From Sphingobacterium sp. SGG-5 (lineage in GTDB: Bacteria > Bacteroidota > Bacteroidia > Sphingobacteriales > Sphingobacteriaceae): a DNA stretch of 64,000 nucleotides. Both the position numbers and the translations under genes were made by a program. Location: positions 248,001 to 312,000 of the forward strand of contig NZ_JAAKGO010000001.1 of NCBI RefSeq assembly GCF_011043525.1, written 5' to 3'. Of the stretch, positions 56,796-64,000 are shown piece by piece (the stretch's first letter is position 1; every line of letters begins with the position of its first letter). The notes beneath the pieces are model-generated. The model had not been told where the DNA came from, did not search any database, and saw only the letters and a list, made by a program, of their open reading frames with translations.

Positions 56796-57371
56796 TTATT
56801 GGATTAAAAGAATGATATAGAGAAATAGGCTTAATTTAGTACGAAGGATCTTTAAAGCGTTCGTCATCTGTTTGGAAACAGTCTGTTCAGAAATACCTAA
56901 TTGTTTCGAGATTTCTTTGTGAGACAGATGTGTTCTTCTGCTTAACAGAAACACTTTTTTCATTTTTTTGGGAAGCAATCCAATTTCACGATCGATAATC
57001 TGTTTCATTTGATTCTCCCTAACCAGATAATCTGTAATCGCCTCAGAGGAAGAAATAGATTGCTGTAAGGAAGATATATAACTAGACTCTAAGCTTTTAC
57101 GTGCAATAATTTTAAATATTCTGTTTCTAATAGAGGCGTATAAATAGCCAGATAAGTTTGCGTTTAATACGATTTCATTTCTTTTCATCCAAAGCACGGA
57201 AAAGAGTTGCTGCAATATATCCCTAACCTCTTCCTTATCACGAAGCTTGTGGAAAGCATGGATATATAATGGTTCCTTATAACGACCGTATATTTCTGTA
57301 AAAGCTCTCCTATCATCTAGTTTTAGCAAACCAAACAATTCATAATCTGTAAGCTGTTTATAATTTGTCAT
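56796..57371 (-). CDS. ECF-type sigma-70 factor of the polysaccharide locus
   Basis: This 191-residue protein has region 2 (DDRRAFTEIYGRYKEPLY and EVRDILQQLFSVLWMKRNE) and region 4 with a helix-turn-helix (HLSHKEISKQLGISEQTVSK). It belongs to the sigma factors paired with FecR in Bacteroidota polysaccharide loci and should activate susC and the genes after it once released. The gene heads the locus. The C-terminal hydrophobic end (LFLYIILLIQ) is unusual but seen in this subgroup. Confidence 0.93.
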   Translation of the reverse strand: MTNYKQLTDYELFGLLKLDDRRAFTEIYGRYKEPLYIHAFHKLRDKEEVRDILQQLFSVLWMKRNEIVLNANLSGYLYASIRNRIFKIIARKSLESSYISSLQQSISSSEAITDYLVRENQMKQIIDREIGLLPKKMKKVFLLSRRTHLSHKEISKQLGISEQTVSKQMTNALKILRTKLSLFLYIILLIQ

Positions 57372-57685
57372 TAAGTGGGTCTTTTGGTCTTTGTAATGCC
57401 AAGGTCTATCAGTCCCCCTCTAAACCTCCCCTAATAGTCCAAGTCACGTAAAATTAAACGACTGCTGCGACAAAAAGAATATAAAATATTTATAATCTGT
57501 ACGCAATTTTTCAGTCCAATGTAGTAAGAAAAAATAAAATTAAAGTACGCAAACGATTGACCAAAATAAATTATAATAAATACACAAGGAAATCTCTTAA
57601 AAATGACCTGAAGAAAATTATTAATGATTTTCAGCCGGCTCTTGATCTTTTTTCCTAAATTGCAGGTCTTAATATACATACAGAA
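57372..57685. other. Intergenic region between the sigma gene and ilvE
   Basis: These 314 bases have no supported gene. A C-rich stretch at 57401-57419 (CCCCCTCTAAACCTCCCC, in part) resembles half of a common Bacteroidota intergenic repeat. The rest is AT-rich. Promoters of the divergent sigma and ilvE genes must lie here, but no site matches the consensus well; TAAATTGC at 57656-57663 is the nearest for ilvE. Confidence 0.4.
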
Positions 57686-58753
57686 ATGAGCGCGACAGAT
57701 CAACTTTCAATTCGCGTAGAGCCAACACGACAATCAAGACTCTCGCAGGTAGACTTTAACAACTTAAAATTTGGACAGATCATGTCTGACCACATGCTTG
57801 TGGCAGAATACAACAACGGCCAATGGGTGGATGTGAGCATTGTACCTTATGGCGAACTGTCCATTAGTCCTTCTATGTCTGCACTGCACTATGGACAGGC
57901 TATCTTCGAAGGCATAAAAGGTTACAAGTTTGCCGACGGTACTGTGAGCATCTTTCGCCCGGACAAAAACTGGGAGCGTTTTAATAAATCCGCTGTACGT
58001 CTGCAAATGCCGGAAGTGCCGAAAGAGATTTTTATGGATGGTTTAAAGCAGCTGTTGGACGTAGATCGGAATTGGGTCCCTTCCCGAGAAGGCACATCGC
58101 TGTATATTCGCCCTTTTATGTTTGCCACCGAGTCGGCATTGGGTGTACATCCATCGGCTTCTTATAAATTTTTGATCATCACCTGTCCGGTAGGTGCTTA
58201 TTACAGCAAACCGATCAGCTTGAAAGTGGAGACCCATTATACACGTGCGGCAGAAGGTGGTGTAGGATTTTCGAAGAATGCGGGGAATTATGCTTTGTCG
58301 CTATACCCGACCCAACTGGCAAATAATGAGGGGTATGATCAGATCATGTGGACGGATGCCAAAGAACATATCTATATCGAAGAAGCGGGTACGGCTAACC
58401 TGGTCTTCCGCATCGGCGATACGATCATCACACCGCATGGCGATACTATTCTTCACGGTGTAACCCGCCGTACGATTATGGAGCTTGCCGAACAGTGGGG
58501 ATACAAGGCAGAACAACGCAGGGTATCTGTACAGGAGTTAATCGACGGCATTAAAAACGGTACAGTATCCGAAGCTTTTGCCGCTGGAACGGCTGCAACG
58601 GTAACACATATAGACCGCATCGGGTACGAAGGACAAGACTATACCCTTCCGCCGGTAGAAGGTCGTGAATTTTCTAATAAAGTATTGGATTATCTTAACC
58701 AGCTCCGTTACGGAAAGGTGGATGATCCTTTTGGCTGGAATTTTATCGTGTAA
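57686..58753 (+). CDS. ilvE: Branched-chain amino acid aminotransferase
   Basis: This 355-residue protein is a class IV PLP aminotransferase of the long (BCAT type II) form. It has LHYGQAIFEGIKGYKF, the PLP-Lys in GGVGFSKNAGNYALSL, and EEAGTANLVFRIGDTIITP. It transfers amino groups in the last step of Leu, Ile and Val synthesis or the first step of their breakdown. The start at 57686 matches the family. It is a single gene closed by a strong bidirectional terminator. Confidence 0.96.
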   Translation: MSATDQLSIRVEPTRQSRLSQVDFNNLKFGQIMSDHMLVAEYNNGQWVDVSIVPYGELSISPSMSALHYGQAIFEGIKGYKFADGTVSIFRPDKNWERFNKSAVRLQMPEVPKEIFMDGLKQLLDVDRNWVPSREGTSLYIRPFMFATESALGVHPSASYKFLIITCPVGAYYSKPISLKVETHYTRAAEGGVGFSKNAGNYALSLYPTQLANNEGYDQIMWTDAKEHIYIEEAGTANLVFRIGDTIITPHGDTILHGVTRRTIMELAEQWGYKAEQRRVSVQELIDGIKNGTVSEAFAAGTAATVTHIDRIGYEGQDYTLPPVEGREFSNKVLDYLNQLRYGKVDDPFGWNFIV

Positions 58754-58755
58754 AC

Positions 58756-58794
58756 GACATAAAAAAAGCTGCGAAATGCAGCTTTTTTTATGTC
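58756..58794. terminator. Bidirectional terminator between ilvE and the YugP gene
   Basis: The arms 58756-58772 and 58778-58794 are perfectly complementary over 17 bases around a GAAAT loop. The core is AGCTGC and GCAGCT, with a seven-base T run on each strand. It serves ilvE (plus) and the YugP-type gene (minus). Confidence 0.9.
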
Positions 58795-58804
58795 TTTATT
58801 TTTC

Positions 58805-59491
58805 TTAATCTCTTCTACCCAACAAAAGACTGGCGTAATACAATAAGGTTACCAGTGCGGACAGTGCGGCTACGATATAGGTCATTGCTGCCCATTTCAA
58901 GGCATCTTTAGCACCATCATGTTCCGTAGACGAATGGGTAATATTCGCGGTGTTGAGCCAAGCAAGTGCACGCTTCGATGCGTCAAATTCGACCGGCAAG
59001 GTTATAAAACTAAACAGCGTCGTTACGGCCAGAGCACCTACACCGATAGTCAGCAGAAAATAGCTTTGCGAAAAAATCGCCAACATCACACCGATCATTA
59101 GCGTAAACGACGTAATCTTCGAAGCAAAACTTACCATCGGCACCATCGCCGAACGAAATTGCAACCAGCTATAAGCTGCCGCATGTTGCACGGCATGTCC
59201 ACATTCGTGAGCCGCAACAGCAGCGGCCGCAACACTACGTCCATGATACACCTCAGGGCTCAAGTTTACCGTCCTGTTGGCTGGATTGTAGTGATCGGTG
59301 AGCTGACCTTCTACCGAAATAATATTCACGTCGTATATCCCATTGTCGTGCAACATCTTCTGTGCAATTTCTGCACCGGATAGTCCCGATGTCAACGGCA
59401 TTTCCGAATATTTTTTAAACTTGTTCTTAAATCTTGTCTGGACGATCATACTGATGATACCAATCCCGATCAACAAAAACCAAATAGTCAT
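58805..59491 (-). CDS. YugP-type zinc metallopeptidase (membrane)
   Basis: From the ATG at 59491 the protein has 228 residues and begins with a membrane segment (TIWFLLIGIGIISMIVQ); the ATG at 59617 would add 42 residues of low-quality sequence. The zinc site HECGH is at residues 95-99 in AAHECGHAVQHAAAY. Three more membrane segments follow (such as ITSFTLMIGVMLAIFSQSYF). The family is a conserved membrane peptidase of unknown substrate. The gene converges with ilvE. Confidence 0.88.
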   Translation of the reverse strand: MTIWFLLIGIGIISMIVQTRFKNKFKKYSEMPLTSGLSGAEIAQKMLHDNGIYDVNIISVEGQLTDHYNPANRTVNLSPEVYHGRSVAAAAVAAHECGHAVQHAAAYSWLQFRSAMVPMVSFASKITSFTLMIGVMLAIFSQSYFLLTIGVGALAVTTLFSFITLPVEFDASKRALAWLNTANITHSSTEHDGAKDALKWAAMTYIVAALSALVTLLYYASLLLGRRD

Positions 59492-59676
59492 ATATTTTCT
59501 CTTTTTTTTCTTTCTTAATCTATCGCCAAATATTGTTCCATTCGTGAGATAGTGCCAATCATGCGTTATAAAGATATTCAAAATAGTCAAAATGACTTTA
59601 TCAAAATTCAAAAACAATCATTTTTGTGACAAAATGGCTGTGCGACAGGTTACTTCTTCCTAAAACTAATATTGCC

Positions 59677-59684
59677 TAACTTTG
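59677..59684 (+). promoter_or_regulatory. -7 box of the DUF488 gene
   Basis: TAACTTTG matches TAnnTTTG exactly. The start would be near 59691, about 7 bases before the ATG. The -33 region is poor. Confidence 0.4.
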
Positions 59685-59697
59685 TTAACCTATCACG

Positions 59698-60066
59698 ATG
59701 GCTACACCTAAAATCAACATCAAACGTATATATGAAGCCGCAGATAAAAAAGACGGCTTTCGTGTCCTTGTGGACCGATTGTGGCCCCGAGGTATAAAAA
59801 AGGAAAAGGCGCATATCGATGAATGGGCTAAGGATATTGCTCCATCGACCGAAATCCGCACGGCATACGGCCATATACCCGAGCGTTGGGAAAAGTTCAA
59901 AGGGCAATACCTGAGCGAGTTAAAGCAGAATGAAAGCATTCCCCACTATCTGGATAAATGGGAAGAGCAGCCACTTATCACCCTCCTCTATGCGGCGAAA
60001 GACGAGGAGCATGCGCACGTACTCGTCTTACAAAAATATCTGCAAGATTGCTATAAGAGTAGATAG
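59698..60066 (+). CDS. DUF488-family protein
   Basis: This 122-residue cytoplasmic protein is a typical small DUF488 member: VLVDRLWPRGIKKEKAHIDE (residues 24-43) followed by EWAKDIAPSTEIRTAYGH and HIPERWEKFKGQYLSEL. The function of the family is not known. It lies 41 bases upstream of the Rrf2 regulator on the same strand and might be read through into it. Confidence 0.88.
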   Translation: MATPKINIKRIYEAADKKDGFRVLVDRLWPRGIKKEKAHIDEWAKDIAPSTEIRTAYGHIPERWEKFKGQYLSELKQNESIPHYLDKWEEQPLITLLYAAKDEEHAHVLVLQKYLQDCYKSR

Positions 60067-60081
60067 GATGTGCTATCTTTA
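60048..60081 (+). promoter_or_regulatory. Predicted promoter of the Rrf2 gene
   Basis: TTG (60048-60050) is followed after 23 bases by TATCTTTA (60074-60081). The start would be near 60088, about 20 bases before the ATG. Confidence 0.35.
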
Positions 60082-60107
60082 TACCACAATTTCTAACGAC
60101 GCTAAAA

Positions 60108-60545
60108 ATGGGTGTTTTTTCCAAAACTTGTGAATATGCTTTACGTGCTGTCTTTTATATTGCCCAAAGTACACACGAGGGAAGGCGCGTAAGTATCGTG
60201 GAGATTGCAGAAAACATCAAATCGCCACAAGCCTTTCTGGGAAAAATATTACAACAACTGAGCAGAGTAGGTATTATTCAATCGGCCAAAGGTCCAAACG
60301 GCGGCTTCTTCATGGACGCCGTCAGCCTGAAGCGCCCTTTATCGGATGTGGTAGAAGCCATTGACGGGAACAAAATATTCGAAGGCTGCGGTTTAGGTCT
60401 GGAATTTTGTTCCGAGAAACAACCTTGCCCGCTCCACCATGAATTCAAAAAGATCCGGAATGAGCTTACACGCATGTTAAGGGAGACGAATATCGGCCAG
60501 TTCAACCAAGAGCTCCTTCTGGGCACCTTGTCGCTTCACAAATAG
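60108..60545 (+). CDS. Rrf2-family regulator with Fe-S ligand cysteines
   Basis: This 145-residue protein has the Rrf2 winged helix: FSKTCEYALRAVFYIAQ at the start, VSIVEIAENIKSPQAFLGKI with the recognition helix and SAKGPNGGFFMD for the wing. Cys94, Cys101 and Cys107 form the triad that holds an iron-sulfur cluster in IscR, NsrR and RsrR (here in GCGLGLEFCSEKQPCPLH). It probably senses iron-sulfur status, NO or redox. No suf genes are adjacent. The gene converges with mutS with an 8-base gap. Confidence 0.92.
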   Translation: MGVFSKTCEYALRAVFYIAQSTHEGRRVSIVEIAENIKSPQAFLGKILQQLSRVGIIQSAKGPNGGFFMDAVSLKRPLSDVVEAIDGNKIFEGCGLGLEFCSEKQPCPLHHEFKKIRNELTRMLRETNIGQFNQELLLGTLSLHK

Positions 60546-60553
60546 CATGAAGC

Positions 60554-63160
60554 TTAGTTCTTCAAGACCCGCTGAATTTCGTCCAGTTTCATCAAGGCCT
60601 CTACCGGAGTCAAGGTGTTGACATCCAGATTATTCAGCATATCCCGGATTTTTTCCAAAATAGGATCGTCTATGGCAAACATCTGCAATTGATAGGCTTG
60701 CTTTTGAATTTTACGCATGCTGTCTTTAATCTTTTCGCCACCGGTACGCTCTTGTTCCAATCGTGTCAGTATTTCCGAGGCCCTTCCTATAAGCTTGGCC
60801 GGCATCCCCGCCAACTTGGCCACATGAATACCGAAGCTATGTTCCGATCCGCCGGGTACTAATTTGCGTAAAAAAATCACTTTATTATTGACTTCCTTCA
60901 CGGTGACATTGAAGTTTTTGATGCGGGTCATCGAATTACAGAGCTCATTCAGCTCATGGTAATGCGTGGCAAACAATGTTTTCGCTCGCGCCGTGGGATG
61001 ATTATGCAAAAACTCAGCAATAGCCCAGGCAATGGATATCCCATCATACGTGCTGGTTCCCCTTCCGATCTCATCCAATAAGATCAGGCTTCGGTCGGAG
61101 AGGTTATTCATAATACTGGCCGTCTCGTTCATCTCCACCATGAACGTCGATTCGCCGGAGGACAGGTTGTCTGAAGCCCCCACTCGGGTAAAGATTTTAT
61201 CGACCAGGCCAATGCGGGCTTCTTTAGCAGGAACAAACGATCCGATCTGCATCATAAGCACAATTAAGCCGGTCTGCCGTAATAGTGCCGACTTACCCGC
61301 CATATTGGGTCCGGTAATAATGATGATCTGTTGACTTTCGGGATCGAGATAAGTATCGTTCGTGATATAATCCTCTCCTATAGGCAGGTTGCGCTCGATA
61401 ACCGGATGACGTCCGCCTTTAATATCGATAATTTTGGTAGCCGAGACCTCAGGTTTGACATAATAGTTTTTTTCGGCGATGACTGCAAAATTGAGCAACA
61501 CATCTAATTTGGCGATGAGCTGCGCATTGAGCTGTATCGGTTTGATATATTCCGCAATCGCGACCAAAAGTTCCCCATAGATACGGTTCTCAATAACCTG
61601 TATCTTTTCCTCAGCACCTAATATCTGTTCTTCATATTCTTTCAGCTCCTCCGTGATATACCGTTCCGCATTGACCAGTGTCTGCTTACGTATCCACCCT
61701 TCAGGCACTTTATCCTTATGGGTATTCGTCACCTCGAGGTAATACCCAAACACATTGTTAAATGCGATCTTCAAGGAGGGAATGCCTGTAGCTTCCGATT
61801 CGCGACGCTGGATTTCCAACAGATAGCCTTTACCGCCGAAGGCGACCTTTCGCAACTTATCCAGTTCTTCATCTACCCCTTCCGCGATGACATTTCCTTT
61901 GTTCAACGCAACCGGCGGTTCGGGTTGTATCGTTTTTTCCATCTTCTCCCGTATGAGGACACACGGGTTCAGCTGTTCGGCTATTATACGCAAAGACTCC
62001 GACTCGGTGGCGTATGTCAACTCTTTCAGTTTTTCGATGGCATGCAGCGCCCTCTTGAGCTGTATGATTTCCCTGGGGTTGGCTTTTTGCAGACCTATTT
62101 TACTAATCAACCTTTCCAGGTCCCCCACATGTTTGATTTCCCGGATCAGTTCCTCGCGCAAGGATTTATGTTGATAGAAATAATCGACGACATTCAAACG
62201 TTCCTGAATCGATGCCGCATCCTTTAGGGGCATAACAATCCATCGCTTCAGTAACCGCGCACCCATCGGAGAGGAAGTTTCATCCAAAACATCCGATAAG
62301 GTCGTCGCATTCTCGTTGGCCGAGCCGATCAGCTCGAGGTTGCGGATAGTAAAACGATCCAGCCACATGTGGTGATCTTCCTCTATCCGTGCGATATGCG
62401 ATATATGTTGCAGGTTACGGTGCTCTGTTTCGTTTAGATAATGGAGTGCCACCCCCGCCGCCACAATACCCAACGGCATGCGCTCAATACCGAATCCCTT
62501 CATCGAGTTGACTTCAAAATGCTTGAGAAGCGTCTCTTCCGCATAGTCTCCCGTATAGGGCCATTCGTCCAAAAAGTAGGTATAATATTGACTGCCGAAA
62601 TGCTCTAAAAACTCTTTGGATTGCTTACGCGGCATGATAATCTCTGTAGGCTTAAACCCTTGTAGCAATTTATCCGCATAGCTGATATGACCTTGGGCCA
62701 CTAAAAATTCTCCGGTAGATATATCAAGGAAGGATACCCCTACGGTATTTTTCTCGATGTAAAGCGATGCGAGATAGTTATTTGATTTTTGCTGGACAAT
62801 ATTGTCACTGTAGGACACACCCGGTGTTACCAGTTCTGTGACCCCCCGCTTAACGATGGTTTTTGTTTGTTTCGGATCTTCCAGCTGGTCGCATATAGCT
62901 ACGCGTTGTCCTGCACGAACCAACTTGGGAAGATAAGTTTCAAGAGAATGATGTGGGAACCCGGCTAAGGCGGTCTCCGATTCGGAACCGTTGCCCCGTT
63001 TGGTCAGCACGATACCCAATATTCCCGCGGCTTTAATGGCATCTTCCCCAAATGTTTCATAAAAATCCCCTACACGGAACAACAATAATGCACCCGGATA
63101 TTTAGCTTTGATGCTATTATACTGCTGCATTAAAGGAGTTTCTTTCTTCGCTTTAGCCAA
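60554..63160 (-). CDS. mutS: DNA mismatch repair protein MutS (TTG start)
   Basis: This 868-residue protein recognises mismatches with MutL. The mismatch-reading F-x-E motif is in [13 protein letters not shown] near residue 32. The C-terminal ABC-type ATPase has Walker [14 protein letters not shown] and then [18 protein letters not shown]. The start is TTG: the family N-terminus [14 protein letters not shown] follows it directly, an in-frame stop lies 4 codons upstream and no ATG is available. A promoter at 63185-63215 places the mRNA start about 18 bases before it, which supports the choice. Confidence 0.96.
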   Translation of the reverse strand: MAKAKKETPLMQQYNSIKAKYPGALLLFRVGDFYETFGEDAIKAAGILGIVLTKRGNGSESETALAGFPHHSLETYLPKLVRAGQRVAICDQLEDPKQTKTIVKRGVTELVTPGVSYSDNIVQQKSNNYLASLYIEKNTVGVSFLDISTGEFLVAQGHISYADKLLQGFKPTEIIMPRKQSKEFLEHFGSQYYTYFLDEWPYTGDYAEETLLKHFEVNSMKGFGIERMPLGIVAAGVALHYLNETEHRNLQHISHIARIEEDHHMWLDRFTIRNLELIGSANENATTLSDVLDETSSPMGARLLKRWIVMPLKDAASIQERLNVVDYFYQHKSLREELIREIKHVGDLERLISKIGLQKANPREIIQLKRALHAIEKLKELTYATESESLRIIAEQLNPCVLIREKMEKTIQPEPPVALNKGNVIAEGVDEELDKLRKVAFGGKGYLLEIQRRESEATGIPSLKIAFNNVFGYYLEVTNTHKDKVPEGWIRKQTLVNAERYITEELKEYEEQILGAEEKIQVIENRIYGELLVAIAEYIKPIQLNAQLIAKLDVLLNFAVIAEKNYYVKPEVSATKIIDIKGGRHPVIERNLPIGEDYITNDTYLDPESQQIIIITGPNMAGKSALLRQTGLIVLMMQIGSFVPAKEARIGLVDKIFTRVGASDNLSSGESTFMVEMNETASIMNNLSDRSLILLDEIGRGTSTYDGISIAWAIAEFLHNHPTARAKTLFATHYHELNELCNSMTRIKNFNVTVKEVNNKVIFLRKLVPGGSEHSFGIHVAKLAGMPAKLIGRASEILTRLEQERTGGEKIKDSMRKIQKQAYQLQMFAIDDPILEKIRDMLNNLDVNTLTPVEALMKLDEIQRVLKN

Positions 63161-63184
63161 TGGTATCAGTTTTTAGTTGCGTCG

Positions 63185-63215
63185 TAAAAATAAGATAATT
63201 GAAGGGAAATGGCAA
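63185..63215 (-). promoter_or_regulatory. Promoter of mutS
   Basis: On the minus strand TTG (63213-63215) is followed after exactly 20 bases by TATTTTTA (63185-63192), a near match to TAnnTTTG. The start would lie near 63178, giving an 18-base leader before the TTG start codon. Confidence 0.5.
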
Positions 63216-63224
63216 GGTCATGCC

Positions 63225-64000
63225 TTACTTATAAATCTGCACAACTACTTCACCTTTATCGGTAACATAGCCACGGTACATGCCCGCCGTATTAAAGGGC
63301 ATAGCCACATTCCCGTTTCTGTCCAATGCGATTATCCCTCCGTCACCTCCTGCCGCTCCGATTTTGCGTATAACCTCCGCTGTTGCGTCCTGCACCGTCG
63401 ATCCTTTGTAGTTCATCAGGGCAGCCACATCGTAAGCGGCAACCTGTCGGATGTAAAACTCACCCCATCCTGTGCAGGAAACACCGACTTCTTTATTGGC
63501 ATATGTGCCTGCACCAATAATAGGCGAATCGCCGACACGTCCGAATTTTTTGTTGGTCATCCCGCCAGTGGATGTTCCCGCCGTAATATTTCCAGCATGA
63601 TCTAAAGCCACACAACCTACCGTTCCGAATTTGGAATCCATATCGACGGGAGGTATAACGGTATTCTTCTCATCATGATCGAGTTCCACACGCAAGGAAT
63701 CTTTTTTTAACAAACGCTGCAAAGCCTTCCAACGCCTTTCTGTATAAAAATAAGAAGGATCCACCATCGCCAGGCCATTATTTTGCGCAAACAGCTCTGC
63801 CCCTTTGCCTGCCAGCATCACATGGTTAGACTTTTGCATGACAGCAATAGCTGCGCGGATAGGATTTTTAATGGTGGTTACACCCGCTACAGCACCAGCC
63901 TTCCCATCCTTTCCGGTCATGATAGAAGCATCCAGTTCATTCTTACCGTCATGTGTAAAAACTGCTCCTTTTCCGGCATTGAACAGCGGCGAATCTTCCA
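63225..64000 (-). CDS. Isoaspartyl peptidase / L-asparaginase (5' part missing)
   Basis: The window holds the last 258 codons; the start lies beyond the right edge (the reading frame is open to 64000, with SPLFNAGKGAVFTHDGKNEL upstream of the first internal Met). The Ntn-hydrolase cleavage site is FGTVGCVALDHAGN, where Thr becomes the nucleophile after autoprocessing. TSTGGMTNKKFGRVGDSPI and GAGTYANKEVGVS complete the active site. Members remove isoaspartyl residues from damaged peptides or hydrolyse asparagine. The gene ends 65 bases before mutS on the same strand. Confidence 0.93.
   Translation of the reverse strand, partial: EDSPLFNAGKGAVFTHDGKNELDASIMTGKDGKAGAVAGVTTIKNPIRAAIAVMQKSNHVMLAGKGAELFAQNNGLAMVDPSYFYTERRWKALQRLLKKDSLRVELDHDEKNTVIPPVDMDSKFGTVGCVALDHAGNITAGTSTGGMTNKKFGRVGDSPIIGAGTYANKEVGVSCTGWGEFYIRQVAAYDVAALMNYKGSTVQDATAEVIRKIGAAGGDGGIIALDRNGNVAMPFNTAGMYRGYVTDKGEVVVQIYK

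Overview
The window looks like chromosome of a member of the Bacteroidota, most probably a Sphingobacteriaceae relative (Sphingobacterium, Pedobacter or a neighbour). The evidence is a SusC/SusD pair with its own ECF sigma factor and FecR anti-sigma factor, many upstream sites of the Bacteroidota type (a -7 box TAnnTTTG, often with a TTG or TTTG about 20 bases before it), weak Shine-Dalgarno sequences, and protein families typical of the group (bacterial GH3, YafV-like omega-amidase, OmpA proteins with peptidoglycan-binding ends). No tRNA, rRNA, CRISPR array, prophage or classical insertion sequence was seen. Family calls come from reading motifs by eye; no database search was possible.

Layout. 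1-1545: 5' part of a long-form GAPDH and a PfpI/DJ-1 protein. 1767-12190 (minus): the rplK-rplA-rplJ-rplL-rpoB-rpoC operon, with a strong hairpin between rplL and rpoB and a terminator after rpoC. A toxin-antitoxin-like pair lies directly upstream of rplK, where secE and nusG usually sit. 12930-17152 (minus): a LacI regulator, an S41 protease lipoprotein, a degenerate HAD protein, an unknown protein and a LolD-type ATPase. 17279-30828: housekeeping genes, namely sucC, asnS, an omega-amidase, a prenyl synthase, a GT4 glycosyltransferase, a SufT-like protein, a KhtTU-type K+/H+ antiporter, a metallo-beta-lactamase-fold hydrolase, recJ, lptB and a GH3 protein.

30832-39140 is an accessory cell-envelope locus. 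It holds an ECF sigma factor with a TPR anti-sigma factor, a divergent PKD-domain protein with a barrel-like end, a TPR-CHAT (caspase-like) membrane protease and an OmpA-family protein. A small GIY-YIG nuclease gene framed by inverted repeats sits between the PKD and CHAT genes and resembles a compact mobile element. This locus and that element are the best candidates for something undescribed.

40536-57371 (minus) is a polysaccharide utilisation locus: sigma, FecR, SusC, SusD, two sulfatases, a GH109-like oxidoreductase-fold glycosidase, a sialate O-acetylesterase-like SGNH enzyme, and two copies of an unassigned TIM-barrel-like protein, one broken by a single-base frameshift. The content suggests a sulfated, acetylated, N-acetylhexosamine-bearing glycan. 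57686-64000 returns to core genes: ilvE, a YugP-type peptidase, a DUF488 protein, an Rrf2 regulator, mutS (TTG start) and a partial isoaspartyl peptidase.

Four intergenic tracts show a clean but degenerate 7-base periodicity, each with its own heptamer consensus. They are not explained by any gene.
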